From the NCBI GenBank assembly GCA_964407525.1, contig CAYOWC010000017.1, positions 1 through 35,132 of the forward strand: 35,132 nucleotides of DNA, given 5' to 3'. The notes beneath the pieces are model-generated. The model did not search any database. It had not been told where the DNA came from and saw only the letters and a list, made by a program, of their open reading frames with translations. Position 1 is the stretch's first letter. Every line of letters begins with the position of its first letter. Source of the DNA: DUZB01 sp964407525 (lineage in GTDB: Bacteria > Desulfobacterota > DSM-4660 > Desulfatiglandales > Desulfatiglandaceae). Positions 1 through 7,735 of the stretch are shown here, piece after piece. A program made the translations under genes and the position numbers.

Positions 1-455
1 CCGCTTGAATCGTAAAATTCCCAATTTTGATTTTGCTTTTCATTTCAAAAAGATTCTATCCTTAATTAACAATAGGTTAGCAAATTTTTAACTATCCCGA
101 ATTAACATCTTTGAGCCTTTTGCGCTTTTTTGCGGCCATTCGGAATTCATGGCTCATGGTGAGAAAGTGTAAGGCGTAAAACTTAAAAGTTTCACCTAAG
201 AGATTTAACGCGAGCTTCCGTATCCTGAATTTTGCACGGACAACACACTGATCTAACCTGTTCACAAAGTGTTCAAAAGAGTATAGCAACGGAAATGGAA
301 AGTCAAGGAACGCGTATTTTACCCTATAGGCATACGATGCCAAAATAACCTTGTTTAAAGTAGAGATAAGTTATAGAATGAAAAGAGAAAGAGGAGTCAT
401 GGGTAATGTTCCGTTTGAAAAGGATTCCATCTATTTCCCGGAGGGGGAACTGAAA
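1..455. other. Intergenic region, no convincing gene
   Basis: AT-rich leader ahead of the homocysteine-biosynthesis gene. A minus-strand frame of 83 codons is open at 92-343, but its C-terminal codons lie inside a dispersed repeat (91-160), it resembles no family I know, and I see no clear ribosome binding site, so I do not call it. The last ~100 bases should hold the promoter of the gene starting at 456, but no clear -35/-10 pair stands out. Confidence 0.5.
91..160 (+). repeat. Dispersed 70-bp repeat, left copy
   Basis: This stretch is nearly identical (about five mismatches) to 34406-34475 near the other end of the window. Both copies begin ACTATCCCGAATTAACATC and contain the GCGC-poly(T)-GCGGCC core. 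Similarity stops abruptly after about 70 bases. There are no coding signs and no transposase nearby, so it is most likely a non-autonomous dispersed repeat. Confidence 0.75.
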
Positions 456-1623
456 ATGGCAAAAAAATCGATCACCAAAACCGTTGAGGAAATTAACCGG
501 AAAATCAAACAAGGCAAAGCCGTCGTCATTACAGCTGCCGAGATGGTGGATGCGGTAAAAAGATTAGGTCCTGAAAAGGCGGCATCAGAAATTGATGTGG
601 TGACTACGGGGACATTTTCGCCCATGTGTTCTTCAGGAGCATTTATCAACTTCGGACACACGAAACCCACAATCAAAGCCGCTCGCGTCTGGTTGAACGG
701 AGTTCCTTCCTATGCCGGACTGGCTGCCGTAGACACATACATTGGGGCAACTGAATCTACCGAGGATGACCCGCTGAACAGGGTTCATCCGGGCCAGTTC
801 AAATATGGCGGAGGGCACGTAATCCATGATTTGATAGCAGGAAAAAAGGTAGAACTGAAGGCCACCGCCTATGGAACGGATTGTTATCCCAAACGCCAGG
901 TAAAGAAAAAAATCACGATTGGGGATCTCCCCTATGCGGAACTCCTAAATCCGAGGAATGCCTACCAGAACTATAACTGCGCGGTAAATCTGTCCCATAA
1001 AACCATATACACCTATATGGGCGTAATGAAGCCAAACGCGGGCAATGCAAACTATGCCACGTCCGGTCAGTTAAGTCCTCTTTTCAACGATCCCTACTAT
1101 CAAACCATGGGATTAGGGACACGGATTTTCATCGGGGGCGCCAAAGGGCACATTATTGGTCCCGGCACCCAGCACAACCCCAACGTAAAAAGAGACAAAA
1201 ACGGCATTCCACAGAGTGCCGCCGGAACCCTTATGGTCAAAGGAAATATGAAGGAAATGGATCCCCGGTGGGTAGTGGGTATCAGCATGCTGGGTTACGG
1301 CTGCTCCCTCTCTGTGGGGATAGGAGTACCAATCCCGATCCTCAACGCCGAAATCGCCGCCTATACGGGAATATCAGACGAGGACATACATACCCAGATT
1401 GTTGATTATGGCATTGCCTATCCAAAAGGGAATGCCGCGAGTTTAGGCAGGGTAAGCTATGCAGAACTCAAGAGCGGGACAATCGATTTCATGGGAGAAA
1501 AAGTTCCCACTGTTCCCATCTCTTCCTATGTGCGGGCGCTTGAAATCGCGAATATTTTGAAGGGATGGATAGAAAAAGGCGAGTTTTTGTTGTCACAGCC
1601 TGTGGATATGATTCCCGGGCCGG
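456..1623 (+). CDS. Homocysteine biosynthesis protein, HcyBio/DUF39 family (3' end lost in gap)
   Basis: Family COG1900/DUF39 acts in a route that makes homocysteine from aspartate semialdehyde and reduced sulfur, known from methanogens and sulfate reducers. The 389 visible residues carry the characteristic segment TGTFSPMCSSGAFINFGH, with Cys58, and a second cysteine at 143 (TDCYPKR); two cysteines are conserved in the family as I recall it. The ATG at 456 is preferred because GGAGGGGGA lies 7 bases upstream; an in-frame start at 351 would add 35 unrelated residues. The frame runs into the 100-N block at 1624, but 389 residues is already close to the length of members lacking CBS domains, so only a short tail should be missing. 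The ferredoxin-like NIL partner often found beside this family is not visible and could lie in the gap. The gene converges on adk. Confidence 0.88.
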
Positions 1624-1723
1624 NNNNNNNNNNNNNNNNNNNNNNNNNNNNNNNNNNNNNNNNNNNNNNNNNNNNNNNNNNNNNNNNNNNNNNNNNNNNN
1701 NNNNNNNNNNNNNNNNNNNNNNN
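1624..1723. other. Assembly gap 1 (100 N)
   Basis: Exactly 100 N, the usual placeholder length, so the true distance is unknown. The left flank is the 3' part of the homocysteine-biosynthesis gene and the right flank is the 3' side of adk. No overlap between the flanks is visible, unlike gap 2. Continuous translation across this block into the adk antisense strand is meaningless. Confidence 0.97.
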
Positions 1724-1726
1724 AAC

Positions 1727-1771
1727 CATGTCAGGTTCTCCTCCTTTTCGCGAGAAGAACCTGACGACATG
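1727..1771. terminator. Intergenic hairpin between convergent genes
   Basis: Perfect 10-bp stem, GTCAGGTTCT (1730-1739) with AGAACCTGAC (1756-1765). The shorter TCAGGTTCT arm can alternatively be extended by a CATG/CATG pair with a small bulge. It lies ten bases beyond the adk stop and just right of gap 1. It has no T-tract, so it may be a 3' stabilising or bidirectional hairpin rather than a classical intrinsic terminator. Confidence 0.45.
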
Positions 1772-1780
1772 CTTCACTGA

Positions 1781-2464
1781 TCAGGCTTCCAATTTACTCA
1801 ACAAGTCAGCAGAGACTTCATTCAAAGCAGGCGCTCCATCCAGATCAATAATTTTCGGAACACCGTTGTTTTCTGCGGAGACTTTCCTAAAATAAATGAC
1901 TCCGGCCATCGTGCCGGTCTCCTCATCGTAATAAATGTTGTGGCGCTGGTCGATGGCGGCTTCATCCTGATCGTCCGACCTTGTCTTCAGATCTCCTCCG
2001 CATACCCGGCACTTATCACCATTGGGCTTAATGGCATCAATAAAAATATTGTTGGGGTGATTATTGTCGTTAACGCAGAGCCTTCTGCCCATAATACGGT
2101 CTTTGGCAATCTGTCTGTCTAATGCCATTTCAATCACGATATCCAGCGTAATGCCTTCTTTTTTGAGGGCTTTGTCCAGTTCTTCCGCCTGGGTCAGGTT
2201 TCTCGGAAAACCATCCAGAAGCCATCCCTTGACACAATCATCGGCCTTCAGGCGGTCAAGTATCATGGGAATCGTAATATTATCAGGAACCAGTTCCCCC
2301 CGGTCAATATACCCTTTGGCTTCTTTGCCAAGGTCCGTGCCACCTGAGATATTCTCTCTGAAAATTACGCCTGTTTCAATATGCGGGATTCCGAATTTAT
2401 CTTTCACTATAGAACCCTGCGTACCCTTGCCGCTGCCATTTGGTCCAAAAAACAGTATTTTCAT
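1781..2464 (-). CDS. adk: Adenylate kinase
   Basis: Catalyses ATP + AMP <-> 2 ADP in the cytoplasm. The 227-residue protein begins with a P-loop (GPNGSGKGTQ, residues 8-17) and has the AMP-site segment DGFPRNLTQAE and a LID region (GRRLC ... KCRVCGGDLKTRSDD). The LID keeps a clean C-x2-C in its second half, but the first half has C-x2-D in place of the usual C-x2-C, so zinc binding may use an Asp ligand. The P-loop has Asn-Gly-Ser where most bacterial enzymes have Pro-Gly-Ala. The start has AAGGAG 8 bases upstream of the ATG. It appears monocistronic, separated from the ABC operon by about 250 bases of repeat-containing sequence. Confidence 0.95.
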   Translation of the reverse strand: MKILFFGPNGSGKGTQGSIVKDKFGIPHIETGVIFRENISGGTDLGKEAKGYIDRGELVPDNITIPMILDRLKADDCVKGWLLDGFPRNLTQAEELDKALKKEGITLDIVIEMALDRQIAKDRIMGRRLCVNDNNHPNNIFIDAIKPNGDKCRVCGGDLKTRSDDQDEAAIDQRHNIYYDEETGTMAGVIYFRKVSAENNGVPKIIDLDGAPALNEVSADLLSKLEA

Positions 2465-2507
2465 ATTTCGCTCTCCTTAAAAAGTGAATCTTTGTGACCC
2501 AAAAGAA

Positions 2508-2661
2508 GCAATTAGCCGTTAGCTGTTAGCTACCAGATGCATGATTTCAAAAGTTTGCCGTAAAATACGGTAGCACCAAAGAACAAAAGCTTAAATCGGC
2601 ACAAAGTCATAAAAACGATTGCCGTCTTCAAGCTGACGGCTAATGGCTAAAAGCTAATTGC
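2508..2661. repeat. Imperfect inverted repeat of TTAGC units
   Basis: The left arm (2508-2531) begins GCAATTAGC and continues with TTAGCTGTTAGCT. The right arm (2631-2661) is its imperfect reverse complement and ends GCTAATTGC. About 100 bases separate them. It fills the adk/DUF4340 intergenic region and looks like a non-coding dispersed repeat able to form a long imperfect hairpin. Confidence 0.6.
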
Positions 2662-2713
2662 AGATTTCAAGTGTAAAAATATTTTAAAATGGGGGATCTT
2701 GTCAAGGGTAAAG

Positions 2714-3880
2714 CTACCCCTTCTTCTCTTCCTTTTCCTTCACAAGGAGTTTCTGCAGATCCATTATGAAGGAATCGTGGCGCCATTTGGGAACCACAAA
2801 AACCCATGGTCGCAAACGTTCATTCTCCTGCGTTGCCATGGCGGCGGCATCAAGCCGACCAACCTCTCCCTGTTTATCGGTCTCAGCCTCATCACCCTTT
2901 CCCCTTTTATCTCCACCTTCCGGGACTGGTTTTTCCCAGCCCACATCTATCCTCAAGGTACAGGGCCCCGGTTCCGAACAATCCGGATCGGGATACACAT
3001 GGTAAATAAACCCATCAAAAAGGGTAAAATCTATACGAACAGGCCCCTTCCCTGAAAATTTCGAATCTGGTTCGGATTGCCGTCCACTCTCGTTAACAGA
3101 GGGTCGGGGTTGAACATCCTCTATCTGAAAGGCTGAGAGGATGTTGGCCAAAGAGTTCAAGGCCGTACGATCCATATTCAGACCTGATGATGGAAGTGTC
3201 AGTTTGAGGTCTTCACCCTTTCCTGCTCGTTTTAAAACATATTGGATCCCTTCATTTTCAGGACCCTTACAGGAAATTTTTTGAATATCTTCTGTTTTTA
3301 TTTGTACTGGATTCTTGGCTAACCACGACCTTCCCGTTTCGAAAGATGTAAATATTTTATCAACGAGATAGACTTGTTGAGCCCCGTCCAACATGACATA
3401 CTGGCCATCCGGAACATCGCTCTTACCTCCCCGCTTTCTGGTTTGCCCAATGAGAACTCCTGCCAACGATGCACCTTTTTCATTTTTCAGTTCGATAAGG
3501 GTTCCGCGTTTTGCTTCGTCAGCGGTGGTGTCACCGGGAGAAAAGAGAGCAAGGCGACTGCGAATTTCTTCTGAAGAATCAAAAGATCGACCGACTTTTG
3601 CATCTCTGATGGTGTTCACAAGGTCCATTATCCTTGAAAAATCAGCAGGATAATCGAAACGTGTCTGAACAACCCAGCCGTTACTCCCTTTTTCAAGGAC
3701 CACACTCTCCTGCGGAGTCTTGATACTGATAGAGGCAATATCACCTGCAGGGATCCCTGCAATCATGGGCGCACCCATTTCTAACGAAACGGTTGGGCGT
3801 CCCTTTTGATACATGATGAAGGCACCTGCCGCAATAACGACCAAAATGACCAACAGGATTACAAAAGTTTTCGTTTTCAT
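2714..3880 (-). CDS. DUF4340 domain protein of a Gld-like ABC operon
   Basis: This 388-residue protein has one N-terminal membrane segment (about residues 5-24, FVILLVILVVIAAGAFIMY) followed by a large extracytoplasmic part. The order (anchor, then an I-A-G-I-P-A-G-D-I segment, a W-V-V-Q-T-R-F-D-Y-P-A-D stretch and a V-G-R-S-F motif) matches DUF4340. The family is typically the last gene of operons with a GldA-like ATPase, GldF-like permease and GldG-like protein, as here. The start codon overlaps the upstream stop by 4 bases (ATGA), implying translational coupling. The C-terminal third is rich in K, D, E and G (about residues 310-345) and probably flexible. Function is unknown; an envelope-associated role with the ABC complex is an inference. 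Confidence 0.8.
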   Translation of the reverse strand: MKTKTFVILLVILVVIAAGAFIMYQKGRPTVSLEMGAPMIAGIPAGDIASISIKTPQESVVLEKGSNGWVVQTRFDYPADFSRIMDLVNTIRDAKVGRSFDSSEEIRSRLALFSPGDTTADEAKRGTLIELKNEKGASLAGVLIGQTRKRGGKSDVPDGQYVMLDGAQQVYLVDKIFTSFETGRSWLAKNPVQIKTEDIQKISCKGPENEGIQYVLKRAGKGEDLKLTLPSSGLNMDRTALNSLANILSAFQIEDVQPRPSVNESGRQSEPDSKFSGKGPVRIDFTLFDGFIYHVYPDPDCSEPGPCTLRIDVGWEKPVPEGGDKRGKGDEAETDKQGEVGRLDAAAMATQENERLRPWVFVVPKWRHDSFIMDLQKLLVKEKEEKKG

Positions 3881-5766
3881 TTTTTCTTTAATTTCCTTTG
3901 TTTATACAGAGCAAAACCTATCCCGACCAACGAAACCAGAAAGGGCATCAGGAAGATATTAAACCACTTGACCCTGGTTCCCAGATCTTCTATCTCTGAT
4001 CTCAGGTTTTTCCTCACCTCTTTCAACTCACGGTTGATCTTCTGCTTTTCTTCCTTGAATCTGGCGATTTCCACTTCCTGTTCGGAACTCACCACAAGTT
4101 TCTGGGACGTGCTCTTTTGTTTATCAAGTTCTCTGAGCTTCTGATTGGTTTCCTCAATTCGCGCAACCAGCTCGTTTTCCTTGCTCAACCATTTTTCTTG
4201 CGCCTGTTTTCGAAGTTTGAGTACTGCAGTAAAAGGCCGTTCAAACTTTCCTCTGGATCGCAATTCGATCAGATCATCACTCCCGGTGAGTATTTCAGAA
4301 GCATTGGCAAAAAAATTCAGGTTGTCATTGAACATTTCGGAAATAGCAAAGCCCAGGAGATTTCGCTTCTGCATGTAAAAATGATCTGCCAGCATATCCG
4401 CATCGGAAACGATAATAACCGTTGTCTCCTTCACTCCTTCTTCAGCATGAGGCATTTCCTTTTTTCTTTTCCCATCCGCATCAAGGGGATTTTCTCCCTT
4501 GAAACCTCCTGAAAACGCGGTTTTGAATTTTCCGCGCACGCGAACCACGATATTGAATCTTTTGCCGGCCGGCACAAAATCCTTCTTGATGGCTTGGACG
4601 CCCATATAGGCCTTGAACGCTTCGATTGCAGCCGAATTCTCACTGGATACGACCAGCGCTTCAAATTGATATGGAGCGCCCTCCACCTGTTGTATCGCTC
4701 CCGCAATCGGAAAAAGCATGCTCTCCAGGCCGGAAGTAACAATATCCTCCTGATTGAAAGACAACCCCCTTGCAGAAATCATGAGTGGGTTTTCCTCCGG
4801 GGAACTGTTTTTCGTCATAACCCGGGTGGGCTGATCAAAATCCGCAATGGCCATCTTGGGGTTCATGGAGACGCCCCAGGAAGCAAAAAGTTTGGGCAGG
4901 GAAGCACCGGCGGATCCCATGAACTGCTGCGGTCCCTGGCTTCTGTCGGAGACGCACAGGGGATCCACAAAAACCATGACATTTCCGCCTGAAAGGACAT
5001 GTTGATCCACGGCATACCGCAGACCCTCGGAAAGCATTTTCGGGTAGATAATCATGAGGACGTCAACATCCCGGTCTATGTCGGTTGCCGAAGCATGAAT
5101 AGTCCTCACATCGTATGCCTTTTTCAATTCTTCTATGAAAAACCAGGGGCCTTCCGGTTTCTGGCCCGGCGAAGCCTGTCTTCCAGAGGTGCCAAAAACA
5201 GGGAGATCGCTGATAACGCCCACCACTTTTTTTCGGACGGACTGAAGATCTTGAATAATCCTGGTGACATTGTATTCCAGGGTGCTCTCCTGGCTTGGAT
5301 CCAGCCATTCAATGATCTCCTCCTGATCTGCCGAAACCAGGACAAGCCCGCAATAAATCTTTTCACCTCCAGCTGCCTGGATCGGTTCTATGCCATATCT
5401 CTCCGCCCACTCCTCTTCATCGGAATCCGGACGGGGGTCGTAAAATTCTACACGGACCCTGTTCTTGCTTGCATGTTCATATTCCGAGAGAAAGTCCCTG
5501 ATCCTTTTTGCATAGAGCGCAAGGTTGGAAGGGATATTCGGGTTGCTCTCCGAAAAAAAGAATTTGATAACAACAGGGCTTTTTATGGAGGCCAGGATGC
5601 TTTTCGTCCCTTTAGAAAGGGAATAGACACCATCCTCAGTAACATCCCACCTGATATTTGCATTAGAAACAAGGATATTTACAAGAATCAGAATGACCAG
5701 CAAAATGACCAGCCCGGTGAGGGACAGAAACGTTTTTTTGCGATGGAAACTTCGGTTTTTCCCCAT
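3877..5766 (-). CDS. GldG-like ABC auxiliary protein
   Basis: The 629-residue protein has a basic N-terminus, a membrane helix (about 14-35), the family-typical D-V-T-E-D-G-V-Y-S-L-S-K-G-T segment, a periplasmic ABC_transp_aux-type region (about 60-450), a Lys/Glu-rich coiled coil (about 525-600) and a C-terminal membrane helix (about 603-622) with a basic tail. This is the architecture of GldG and related auxiliary subunits of ABC-2 systems. It is named after Bacteroidota gliding genes, but homologues outside that phylum occur in non-gliding bacteria with unknown cargo. The start lies 14 bases after the permease stop and the end overlaps the DUF4340 start by 4 bases. Family membership is firm; function is open. 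Confidence 0.85.
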   Translation of the reverse strand: MGKNRSFHRKKTFLSLTGLVILLVILILVNILVSNANIRWDVTEDGVYSLSKGTKSILASIKSPVVIKFFFSESNPNIPSNLALYAKRIRDFLSEYEHASKNRVRVEFYDPRPDSDEEEWAERYGIEPIQAAGGEKIYCGLVLVSADQEEIIEWLDPSQESTLEYNVTRIIQDLQSVRKKVVGVISDLPVFGTSGRQASPGQKPEGPWFFIEELKKAYDVRTIHASATDIDRDVDVLMIIYPKMLSEGLRYAVDQHVLSGGNVMVFVDPLCVSDRSQGPQQFMGSAGASLPKLFASWGVSMNPKMAIADFDQPTRVMTKNSSPEENPLMISARGLSFNQEDIVTSGLESMLFPIAGAIQQVEGAPYQFEALVVSSENSAAIEAFKAYMGVQAIKKDFVPAGKRFNIVVRVRGKFKTAFSGGFKGENPLDADGKRKKEMPHAEEGVKETTVIIVSDADMLADHFYMQKRNLLGFAISEMFNDNLNFFANASEILTGSDDLIELRSRGKFERPFTAVLKLRKQAQEKWLSKENELVARIEETNQKLRELDKQKSTSQKLVVSSEQEVEIARFKEEKQKINRELKEVRKNLRSEIEDLGTRVKWFNIFLMPFLVSLVGIGFALYKQRKLKKK

Positions 5767-5780
5767 GGTTTAGATCTCCT

Positions 5781-6527
5781 TCAGGATGCCCTGCGATTTT
5801 GCAGGATCACACCGTTGGCAAAGAGCATAAAAAAAATGACCGACAGATAATAGCATAGATCGCTCAGATCGATCACTCCCCGTTCAATGGATGTGAAATG
5901 GGGCATGAAACTAAACCCGGAAACGATATTGACCAGCCAGATCGGCGCCCATCCCGAGAAAAAATCCGTTACCGGAGGCCAGCCAGCCAGAACGAGAAAA
6001 AGACAAACAACAACGGACAGGATAAAGCTGATCACCTGGTTTCGGGTAAGAGACGACGTCATACATCCTACACTCAGGTAGGCGCCTGCTAGAAGAAAAC
6101 TGCCGAAATAGGCGGAAAAGACGGCGCCGGTATCGGGATCACCCAAATAGATTACCGTAAGGAACATGGGGAAGGTAAGCAGGAGCGCCACCCCGATAAA
6201 CAACCAGGCCGCAAGAAATTTTCCAAGAATCAGCTGTGTGAGAGACACGGGAAGTGTAAGTATAAGTTCAAGGGTACCGGTGCGTCGCTCTTCGGCCCAT
6301 AACCGCATACCAACAGCCGGAACCAGAAAGAGAAAAATCCAGGGTTGCCAGTCAAAAAACCCCCGAAGGTCCGCCTGGCCAGCCTCATAAAACCGGCTGA
6401 TCATGAATGTAAAAAAACCGCTTAAAAGCAAAAATATGACAATGAACACATAGGCAACCGGAGACCCGAAATAGGCTGCGAATTCCCTCTTTAAGATCCC
6501 CATAGTATTGCGGCAAAAATAGCTCAT
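5781..6527 (-). CDS. ABC-2 type permease, GldF-like
   Basis: Integral membrane subunit of the ABC system, 248 residues with about six hydrophobic helices. The N-terminal segment (I-L-K-R-E-F-A-A-Y-F-G-S-P-V-A-Y-V) is typical of GldF/NosY-like ABC-2 permeases, as is the internal motif R-L-W-A-E-E-R-R-T-G-T-L-E-L-I-L-T-L-P. Its ATG overlaps the ATPase stop by 4 bases. A second in-frame ATG eight codons later (6503) would also give a normal family N-terminus, so the true start is uncertain. Substrate unknown. Confidence 0.87.
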   Translation of the reverse strand: MSYFCRNTMGILKREFAAYFGSPVAYVFIVIFLLLSGFFTFMISRFYEAGQADLRGFFDWQPWIFLFLVPAVGMRLWAEERRTGTLELILTLPVSLTQLILGKFLAAWLFIGVALLLTFPMFLTVIYLGDPDTGAVFSAYFGSFLLAGAYLSVGCMTSSLTRNQVISFILSVVVCLFLVLAGWPPVTDFFSGWAPIWLVNIVSGFSFMPHFTSIERGVIDLSDLCYYLSVIFFMLFANGVILQNRRAS

Positions 6528-7483
6528 AGGGTTTCCCTCTCAGAATATTCATCGGTTGTAACCATTCGGAACACCTCGTCGAGACGGCCCTGTTCCACAT
6601 AAAAGGTCTCAATGGCATATCCTTTTTCAGACAGATCGATAAAAGCGGCATCCGGCCTGAAACTAAAAGGGTCTTCGGGAAAAACACGAATAGTCAGATC
6701 GGTGGGGCTTTCTTCGACAATATCTACACGCACAATACCCGGAAGCGTCGAGGCTTGTGTGACAATATCTTTCTCAGGGTCTTTTCTTGCGGTAAAACAC
6801 ACGGTGCCGTGAACAGGGGATCTTGCCTTGAGGCCCATAGGCGTATCATCAGCCACAATTTTGCCCCCCGCAATAATAATCACCCTGCTGCAAACCTCTG
6901 CCACTTCTTCCAAAATATGGGTGGAAAAGATGATCGCTTTATCCCTGGCCATCTCTTTGATCATGGCCCTCACCTCATATTTCTGATTGGGGTCGAGTCC
7001 ATCCGTCGGTTCATCCATGATGAGGTACTCGGGATCATGAATGATACTCTGGGCAAAGCATACCCGCTGTTTAAATCCCTTTGAGAGAGTCTGAATAGTC
7101 TGATAACGGACCTCTTTCAAAAAACATTTCGCCAGGACTTCCTCAATCCGGCGTTTCTTTATCTGTCCCGACAACCCCCTGATACCGGCTATAAAATCGA
7201 GGAATCCAGTAACGGTCATATCGGGGTAGGCCGGTGCATTTTCAGGCAGATAACCAATTTTTTGTCTCGCTGCAAGGGAAGCCTGAATAATGTCGCTCCC
7301 TCCGATCGTTGCGGTACCGGATGTGGGAGGCAAAAACCCGGTAATCATGCGCATGGTCGTTGATTTGCCAGCCCCGTTAGGGCCCAAAAACCCTAAAACC
7401 TCCCCTTTTTCCACAGAAAAGGAAACATCGTCAACCGCAATATTCTCGCCGAAAGTCTTGGTAAGATTTTTCGCTTCAATCAT
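6524..7483 (-). CDS. ABC transporter ATP-binding protein, GldA-like
   Basis: Energises the ABC-2 permease encoded next. The 319-residue protein has Walker A GPNGAGKST (34-42), Q-loop region YLPEN (78-82), signature LSKGFKQR (133-140), Walker B YLIMDEPT (153-160) and the H-loop STHILEE. A C-terminal extension of about 90 residues after the nucleotide-binding domain is typical of the CcmA/NatA/GldA type. First gene of the four-gene minus-strand operon 7483 to 2714. Upstream (7484-7735) is a repeat-bearing intergenic stretch in which I could not fix a promoter. Confidence 0.92.
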   Translation of the reverse strand: MIEAKNLTKTFGENIAVDDVSFSVEKGEVLGFLGPNGAGKSTTMRMITGFLPPTSGTATIGGSDIIQASLAARQKIGYLPENAPAYPDMTVTGFLDFIAGIRGLSGQIKKRRIEEVLAKCFLKEVRYQTIQTLSKGFKQRVCFAQSIIHDPEYLIMDEPTDGLDPNQKYEVRAMIKEMARDKAIIFSTHILEEVAEVCSRVIIIAGGKIVADDTPMGLKARSPVHGTVCFTARKDPEKDIVTQASTLPGIVRVDIVEESPTDLTIRVFPEDPFSFRPDAAFIDLSEKGYAIETFYVEQGRLDEVFRMVTTDEYSERETL

Positions 7484-7563
7484 AGACCAGCCCTTTCAAG
7501 GTGCTTATTAGAATCAGTCAATAATCAGTGTTCTATATGTAAAAATGAGTTTCCAAAGCCATA

Positions 7564-7645
7564 GGTTTCAGGTGTCGGGTGTCAGGCAGGTATGAATTGA
7601 GAGAATCGCTTCATTCCTGAAACCTGAACACTGACACCTGAAACC
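7564..7645. repeat. Inverted repeat with TTTCAGGTGTC arms
   Basis: The left arm (7564-7586) reads GGTTTCAGGTGTCGGGTGTC and on. The right arm (7616-7645) is its approximate reverse complement, ending GACACCTGAAACC. About 30 bases separate them. It sits between the ABC ATPase start and the YcaO stop. A dispersed structural repeat is more likely than a terminator, because no T-run follows on either strand. Confidence 0.6.
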
Positions 7646-7735
7646 CAAAACAACAATAATGGGTCATAACAACTCACTCCCTCGCTCCAAATTATGATGG
7701 TTTAGAAACCACCTTGAAAGGGCTGAATCATAGAT

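Noticed and set aside
92..343. Minus-strand 83-codon frame at the left end
   Set aside because: Its C-terminal codons are the dispersed 70-bp repeat, it has no clear ribosome site and no family resemblance.
1624..1895. Continuation of the homocysteine-biosynthesis frame across the N block to 1895
   Set aside because: The residues after the gap are the antisense strand of adk; the fusion is an artefact of placeholder N.
2690..2720. Short hairpin GGGTA-AAGC-TACCC at the DUF4340 stop as a terminator
   Set aside because: A five-base stem overlapping the stop codon with no following T-run on the minus strand is too weak to call.
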